Assembly (NCBI GenBank): GCA_001313085.1
Contig: BBFE01000026.1
Coordinates: 1 to 54,057 of the forward strand
DNA: 54,057 nucleotides
Source: Paenibacillus sp. JCM 18996
GTDB taxonomy: Bacteria > Bacillota > Bacilli > Paenibacillales > NBRC-103111
Reading direction: 5' to 3'
The notes beneath the pieces are model-generated. The model saw only the letters and a list, made by a program, of their open reading frames with translations. It was not told where the DNA came from and did no database searches. A program made the position numbers and the translations under genes. This document shows positions 49,838-54,057 of this stretch, in pieces. Position 1 is the stretch's first letter. Every line of letters starts with the position of its first letter.

Positions 49838-49933
49838 TTAGTAGAAGAAAGATCTGGTGATGATAACCAAAAGAATGAACAGCACCAAAATGGCTCCTAC
49901 GGAGTGTCCGTATCCTACACCTACACCTGTCAT
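49838..49933 (-). CDS. YjcZ-type sporulation peptide (31 residues)
   Basis: AAAGGAGG sits before the ATG at 49933. The peptide starts with a Gly/Tyr-rich segment (GVGVGYGHSVG) and continues as one hydrophobic helix (AILVLFILLVIITRSFFY), the pattern of the YjcZ family of tiny sporulation-associated membrane peptides in Bacillales. Confidence 0.8.
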   Translation of the reverse strand: MTGVGVGYGHSVGAILVLFILLVIITRSFFY

Positions 49934-50083
49934 GAGTCTAACCTCCTTTGCTCTTTGCTCCTTACTGCCAGAGGAACACTATATCTTATGCTATTTGTCT
50001 GGTTCGGACTAGACGTCTACCTATACATAGCAAAATGGGCTATAATACGAACATAGACATACTAAAAGAAGCAGGAGGCTGCC

Positions 50084-50967
50084 ATGGAATTCAACGGGCT
50101 GATGGGCGGTTTTTTACAAAATTTGCGAATGGATCATGAGATTGTCAACAATTAATGTTTTATGGGTTGTTTGCTCGCTGCCTTTCTTTTATCTTGCTTT
50201 GGCAGGCTTATATTCCGGCGGACCGGAGGTGCTCCCGATGATGGGCATCCTTGCTCCGTTTACGTTGTTTCCGGCTACGGCCGCAATGTTTGCCGTGGCG
50301 CGCAAGTGGGTGAGCGGAGATGCGGATGTGCCTCTTCTGAAAACCTTTTTTTCCGCAGCTATAAAGAGAACTATAAACAGAGCATGCTGGGAGGGATCAT
50401 TTTTTTCTGATCCTGGGCGCGGTCATCTACACGAACTATCAGTTCTACCATAAACAGAGCGGGGTTCTGAGCGTTCTTTCGATTCTGTTCATTACTTTTA
50501 CGGTGGTCATGACGGCGGCATTCTTTAATTTCTTCTCCATTATGGTACATTTGCATATGAAATTCTGGCAGCTTGTGAAGAACAGCATCCTGATTACGGT
50601 CGGACAGCCCATCAATTCCATCGTCATCCTTGTACTAAACATTACAATTCTATATGTCAGTTTGGTCAAATTTACATTTCTCGTTCCTTTCTTTATGGGA
50701 AGCTTAATGGCGATCATCTCGTTCTTCATGTTTTACCGAAGCTTTAACCTGCTTCAATCCAAGCACTTGGCGACGGAGGGAGATGTGGCGGCAGAGCAAC
50801 AGGAGGAAGGTGAGAACACTGGAAGCGGACATACAAGCTTCGGCCGGCAGCCCGGATGGAGCAAAGAGCAGTCTGATCAGGGTGACCATGATGGCAAGAA
50901 GACGGAGAACAGCGCGGAGACGCTGCCAAAGAAAGGAAAAAAAGTGTGGACTAGCCTCCGGCTTTGA
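50084..50967 (+). CDS. DUF624 (YesL-like) membrane protein
   Basis: The repaired protein has about 294 residues. It starts MEFNGLMGGFYKICEWIMRLSTINVLW, shows five or six helices including LPFFYLALAGLYSGG and GIIFLILGAVIYTNY, and has a polar 60-residue C-terminal tail. DUF624/YesL proteins are often linked to carbohydrate uptake loci, but the function is unknown. AGGAGG precedes the ATG by 5 bases. Breaks are T6 for T5 at 50111-50116, T7 near 50347, and T7 near 50400. The six-A stretch near the end may also be miscounted, so the C-terminus is tentative. Confidence 0.78.
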
Positions 50968-51000
50968 CATTTATGGGTGAATTTCACAGAGCGGCAAGGT

Positions 51001-51029
51001 TTACTTTCTGCTGCTGAACGTCTATAATG
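51001..51029 (+). promoter_or_regulatory. Promoter of the 6S-like RNA
   Basis: TTTACT at 51001-51006, 17 bases, then TATAAT at 51024-51029. Confidence 0.68.
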
Positions 51030-51036
51030 GGGATAC

Positions 51037-51218
51037 ATCCTGCGATGCACGTTACGATTTAAAGTTGTTTTGAACCAATGACTGTTTCTTGGGAGACCTA
51101 CATCGCCCTGCGGCTGACATGCCCTCGAAAAGGGACTTCAAAAGCACGGTTGCGGACACCCACCTGCGAGAGCGGGTTTGAAGCAATAAATCGGACGGCA
51201 AAGCGGGTTCTTTTTTTT
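51037..51218 (+). ncRNA. ssrS: 6S-like RNA (ssrS candidate)
   Basis: A promoter, about 180 non-coding bases and eight T at the end match the size of 6S RNA, which binds the sigma-A form of RNA polymerase. A long closing stem can form: CGATTTA near the 5' end with TAAATCG near the 3' end, continued by AACC/GGGTT. Inner segments TTGAACCAA...CTTGGG and CATGCCC...GGGACTTC resemble the side arms around the central bulge in Firmicute 6S RNAs. No open frame with a binding site lies here. The assignment rests on layout and remembered motifs and needs a covariance-model search. Confidence 0.6.
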
Positions 51219-51251
51219 ACATATATATGAAAACGCTTTCATAGGCGAGAC

Positions 51252-51280
51252 TTGATAAATTTTGTAATAAAATCTATACT
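51252..51280 (+). promoter_or_regulatory. Promoter of the transaldolase-family gene
   Basis: TTGATA at 51252-51257, 17 bases, then TATACT at 51275-51280. Confidence 0.65.
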
Positions 51281-51384
51281 AAACAAGAAATAATCCCGCA
51301 ACCTTGCGATGCGTATTAGCTTATTCGGATTGTGGGCAGCTGTAAAAAAAATAAAACCTTTACCGATGGAAGGATGGGAGCAAA

Positions 51385-52049
51385 GTGCATATTTTTTTTA
51401 TCGACACAGCGAACGTAGAAGATATTCGCAAAGCTCATGATTTGGGAGTGCTGTCCGGAATTACGACTAATCCGTCGCTGATCGCGAAAGAAGGAAGAGA
51501 CTTTTTTTCGAAACGGTGCGCGAAATTATCGAGATCGTTGGAGATATTCCTATTTCTGCCGAAGTCGTGTCTCTCCAAGTGGATGAAATGGTCGAGCAGG
51601 GCAAAAAAAAGCTGGCCGCTCTGGGCAACGGTGTGGTTGTGAAAGTGCCGATGACCACTGAAGGCTTGAAAGCGACCAAGAGATTGACCGATCTCGGAAT
51701 CAAGACGAATGTCACGTTGATCTTCAATTCAACCCAAGCACTTTTGGCAGCGCGCGCGGGCGCCACTTACGTATCGCCGTTCATCGGGCGGCTGGACGAT
51801 ATTAACCAAATCGGCATGAATTTGATCAAAGAAGTTAGCTCCATCTTCACGATCCATGGTATCACCTCGCAAATTATTGCAGCCAGTGTACGCCATACGG
51901 CTCATGTCATCGAAGCGGCTCTGCTCGGGGCCCACATCGCTACGGTACCTTATAAAATCATCGAGCAGATGACCAAGCACCCGCTGACAGACGCAGGCAT
52001 CGAAAAGTTCACCAAAGATTGGGAAGGCGCTCAGCAAAAACCGTTCTGA
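51385..52049 (+). CDS. fsa: Transaldolase / fructose-6-phosphate aldolase (TalC/FsaA family)
   Basis: A small class I aldolase of about 219 residues: [44 protein letters not shown], the Schiff-base lysine in [16 protein letters not shown], and SPFIGRLDD. It cleaves or transfers three-carbon units in the pentose phosphate pathway. A GTG start follows GGATGGGAG. T7 at 51502-51508 (five expected, FFETVREI) breaks the frame. T8 at 51392-51399 and A8 at 51603-51610 are five elsewhere in the family and here add one Phe (HIFFID) and one Lys (GKKKLA) without breaking it. Confidence 0.9.
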
Positions 52050-52061
52050 TAACAAATACAT

Positions 52062-52094
52062 AACCGGAGAGGAGAAATCCTTTCCGGTTTTTTT
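52062..52094 (+). terminator. Terminator after fsa
   Basis: AACCGGA pairs with TCCGGTT, inner AGGA/TCCT pairing, then a T run. Confidence 0.85.
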
Positions 52095-52219
52095 GTGCTT
52101 TGAAGGAAAGTTGGTTGACGAATCTGGTGCATTCTCATTTTTTTTGGTGCAGTTTCCTCCATTAGGGTTAAATAAAGGAGGTGCAGCACTACAAACCCAA
52201 TCACAAGGAGGCACTTACC

Positions 52220-53195
52220 ATGAAAAAAAAGAAAATTGTTGGAGTCTTTGCATCGGAACAGGAAGCCATTCGCGCGATTGAGGAGCTTAAAAGTTTGGGT
52301 TATACTTCGGATGAGATTTCCGTGGTTGGCAGAAATAAGGAAGAAATGAAGACAATTACTGACGAAACGGGCTCGAAAGCTCCAGAAGGTGTGGCCACCG
52401 GCGCCGCCACCGGAGGTATGCTGGGCGGTTTGACCGGATTTCTTGCAGGAATCGGGGCTTTGGCTGCTCCAGTTGTGGGTCCGATCCTTGCGGCAGGTCC
52501 GATAGCGGGGGCACTGACAGGAGCGGCCGTTGGGGCCGGTGCGGGCGGTTTGGTTGGCGGTCTGATCGGTCTTGGAATTCCTGAAGACGAAGCGAAGCGC
52601 TATAACTCTTATGTAGAGGAGGACAAACTGCTGGTTATGGTCGAAGCGGATGACGCCCACCGTTCAAGGGTCTATGACATTTTCCGCAATCACGGGACTT
52701 TAAACTCTGATTTGTACAGTTACGATACTAATAAGGATAGCGATATCCTTTCCGATAAGGCCGCCGCAGGAGAAGTCAATGTTGGCGAGCGCGACAAGCT
52801 GCGTCTTCATGAAGAAAGATTGGACGTGGAAAAGGAACGGGTAAAGACAGGAGAAGTTCAGGTTCATAAAGAAGTGATAAAAGATAATAAAACTATCAAT
52901 GTCCCCGTTCAGCGCGAGGAAGTCGTTATCGAGCGGAACGCCCTGGATGAAAGAGCAGCTGACGGAGAGGTGATAGGCAAAAAACGAAACCATCCGCATC
53001 CCGGTAAGCGAGGAGCGGGTGAACGTGAAGAAGACGAATGTCGTCACCGGCGAAGTATCCGTCGGCAAACGGACGGTGCAGGACAACGAGCAGGTAAGTG
53101 ACACGGTCAAGAAGGAAAGAGCGGACATCGAACGTACAGGCAACGTTCGGGTGGAAGGCGAGAAAGAGTTGACAGGTCGCAGAGACCGCCGATAA
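52220..53195 (+). CDS. YflT-type general stress protein fused to a DUF2382 domain
   Basis: Two domains in about 324 residues. Residues 1-165 form a YflT/GSP17M-type module: IVGVFASEQEAIRAIEELKSLG, SDEISVVGRN, a Gly/Ala-rich hydrophobic segment, and LLVMVEADDA. Residues 190-320 form a DUF2382 (YsnF) region of repeated charged beta strands such as RLDVEKERVKTGEVQVHKEV and VPVQREEVVIERN. YsnF-type domains are linked to general stress and desiccation. AAGGAGG precedes the ATG. A8 at 52223-52230 may add a Lys. A6 near 52978-52983 (five expected) breaks the frame before the last copies. Confidence 0.84.
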
Positions 53196-53206
53196 TCACT
53201 GCAAAA

Positions 53207-53248
53207 CCAAGAAGCTTGGACCCGGTTGGGTCCAAGCTTCTTGGTTTT
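53207..53248. terminator. Bidirectional terminator between the stress gene and xylB
   Basis: A perfect 17-bp stem (CCAAGAAGCTTGGACCC and its complement) with loop GGTT. T runs flank it on both strands. Confidence 0.9.
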
Positions 53249-54057
53249 ACATCGGGCTTTCGGCGAATTCCGCCAAGTCCGTCAGCTGGTGAAGGGTATT
53301 TTTTTTAAAGCAGGATAAAGGCTACGGTAGACGGTATAATATTTGTCGTATCGTGTCTGGTTTTGCGGGTGGGGTTCTACCTGGTCTACCACTTGAATCC
53401 ACTCCTCGCAAAGCTCGGCGATCGGCCTGCCAAGCACCCCGGAGGCAGCCATAACCGCAGCGCCGTAAGCGGGTCCGTCCGTGGAGTTGACAGTGACCAC
53501 GGGATAGCCGAAAATATCGGCGATCATCCGTCGCCAGAAAGCGCTCCTGGCGCCTCCGCCATTTACCCGCAGCTCCGATATCTCGATGCCGGAAGCCTTA
53601 ATCAGTTCCATCGAGTCGCGGAGCCCGAAGGTGATGCCCTCCATGACGGCGCGGGTCAAGTGAGCTTTGCCGTGGCGGAGATTCAAGCCGATAAAGCCGC
53701 CTCTGGCCTTCGGGTCGGGATGCGGGGTTCTCTCTCCCGTCAAATACGGGAGAAACAGCAGCCCTTCGCTGCCCAGAGGAGCGGTCTCGGCGATTGACGT
53801 TAAATATTCGTAGACGTCGCGGCCTTCCTCCTGAGCCTTCCGGAGCTCCTCGAAGGCGAAGTGGTTTTTCCACCACTGGAAGGAGCCTCCGGCTGACAGC
53901 ATTACACCCATGCGGTGCCATTTGCCCGGCACGCCATGCAGAAGGAATGAAGCCGGAACGCTTCATCCGCCTGATAGCTGTCGTCGTGGACGAACACGAC
54001 GCCTGAAGTGCCGAGGGCAACGCTGGCGATGCCCTGCTTGACGACGCCGACGCGACG
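53247..54057 (-). CDS. xylB: Xylulokinase, C-terminal part (cut by window edge)
   Basis: FGGY-family carbohydrate kinase, about 270 residues of the C-terminal domain: VALGTSGVVFVH, SFCHAVPGKWHRMGVMLSAGG, LLFLPYLTGERTPHPDPKARG, GITFGLRDSMELI, ELRVNGGGARSAFWRRMIADI and DGPAYGAAVMAASG. The CHAVPGKWHxMGVxLSAGGS and ERTPHPDP blocks favour xylulokinase over gluconokinase. It phosphorylates D-xylulose for entry to the pentose phosphate pathway. A8 on the coding strand at 53299-53306 (six expected) shifts the last 18 codons, and repair ends the protein at the TAA at 53247. A second break lies near 53938. The N-terminal domain is outside the window. Confidence 0.87.

Noticed and set aside
53794..54006. 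Plus-strand frame opposite xylB
   Set aside because: Arg/Pro-rich mirror of the xylulokinase coding frame.
1..54057. Interpretation as a decaying symbiont genome full of pseudogenes
   Set aside because: Breaks are confined to runs and CC/GG pairs, every motif is kept, no large deletions are seen, and essential genes such as pfkA are hit as often as others.

Overview
The window looks like a chromosomal segment from a spore-forming Gram-positive bacterium of the Paenibacillaceae, most likely Paenibacillus or a close relative. The support is a GerA/GerB/GerC germinant receptor operon, YtvI, a CotF-type coat protein, a YjcZ-type peptide, an SLH-domain lipoprotein, YtpB, strong AGGAGG ribosome binding sites, frequent TTG/GTG starts, and G+C near one half by eye. 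No rRNA, tRNA, CRISPR array, transposase or phage gene was seen.

Layout: the 3' end of lutC, then ung (1-1450). On the minus strand follow gerABC, ytvI and a methionine aminopeptidase (1550-7360). Next come a HesB-fold gene, a DUF1450 gene and helD (7590-10580). A cyclic-di-GMP-I riboswitch precedes a small unknown gene, then ilvA (11030-12900). An SLH lipoprotein and a surface protein of about 2340 residues fill 13140-21349. Then: a THUMP methyltransferase, an O-methyltransferase, an MdtG-like pump, CotF, a GGDEF protein, an FAH-family enzyme and DUF92 (21356-28301). Minus-strand genes follow: a beta-propeller exoprotein, LapA, PepF and a TerC protein behind a yybP-ykoY manganese riboswitch (28470-34835). 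After a cold-shock gene come a nitroreductase, a MatE-family exporter with a 45-residue membrane peptide, two unknown genes coupled to ytpB, then pfkA (35330-41417). The rest holds a DUF4015 protein, an HcaT-like MFS carrier, tatA, a YitT protein, a DUF4178/DUF4247 pair, a DEAD-box helicase, YjcZ, a DUF624 protein, a 6S-like RNA, a transaldolase-family gene, a YflT/DUF2382 stress protein and the end of xylB.

The most striking property is global. A large share of the genes, including core ones (ung, ilvA, pfkA, pepF, the helicases), are broken by indels. Breaks fall mostly at A/T runs that should be 5-6 long but are 6, 7 or 8, and at CC or GG pairs that have lost a base. I found no run longer than 8. 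Some 5-to-8 changes stay in frame and add one Phe or Lys inside a conserved motif. This most likely reflects unpolished sequence, so broken genes are annotated as single CDSs spanning the repaired reading frame, with the breaks noted. Within those limits the best biological leads are the cyclic-di-GMP riboswitch with its uncharacterised 98-residue target, the surface-protein pair, the shortened TerC, and a dispersed GC-rich repeat family.
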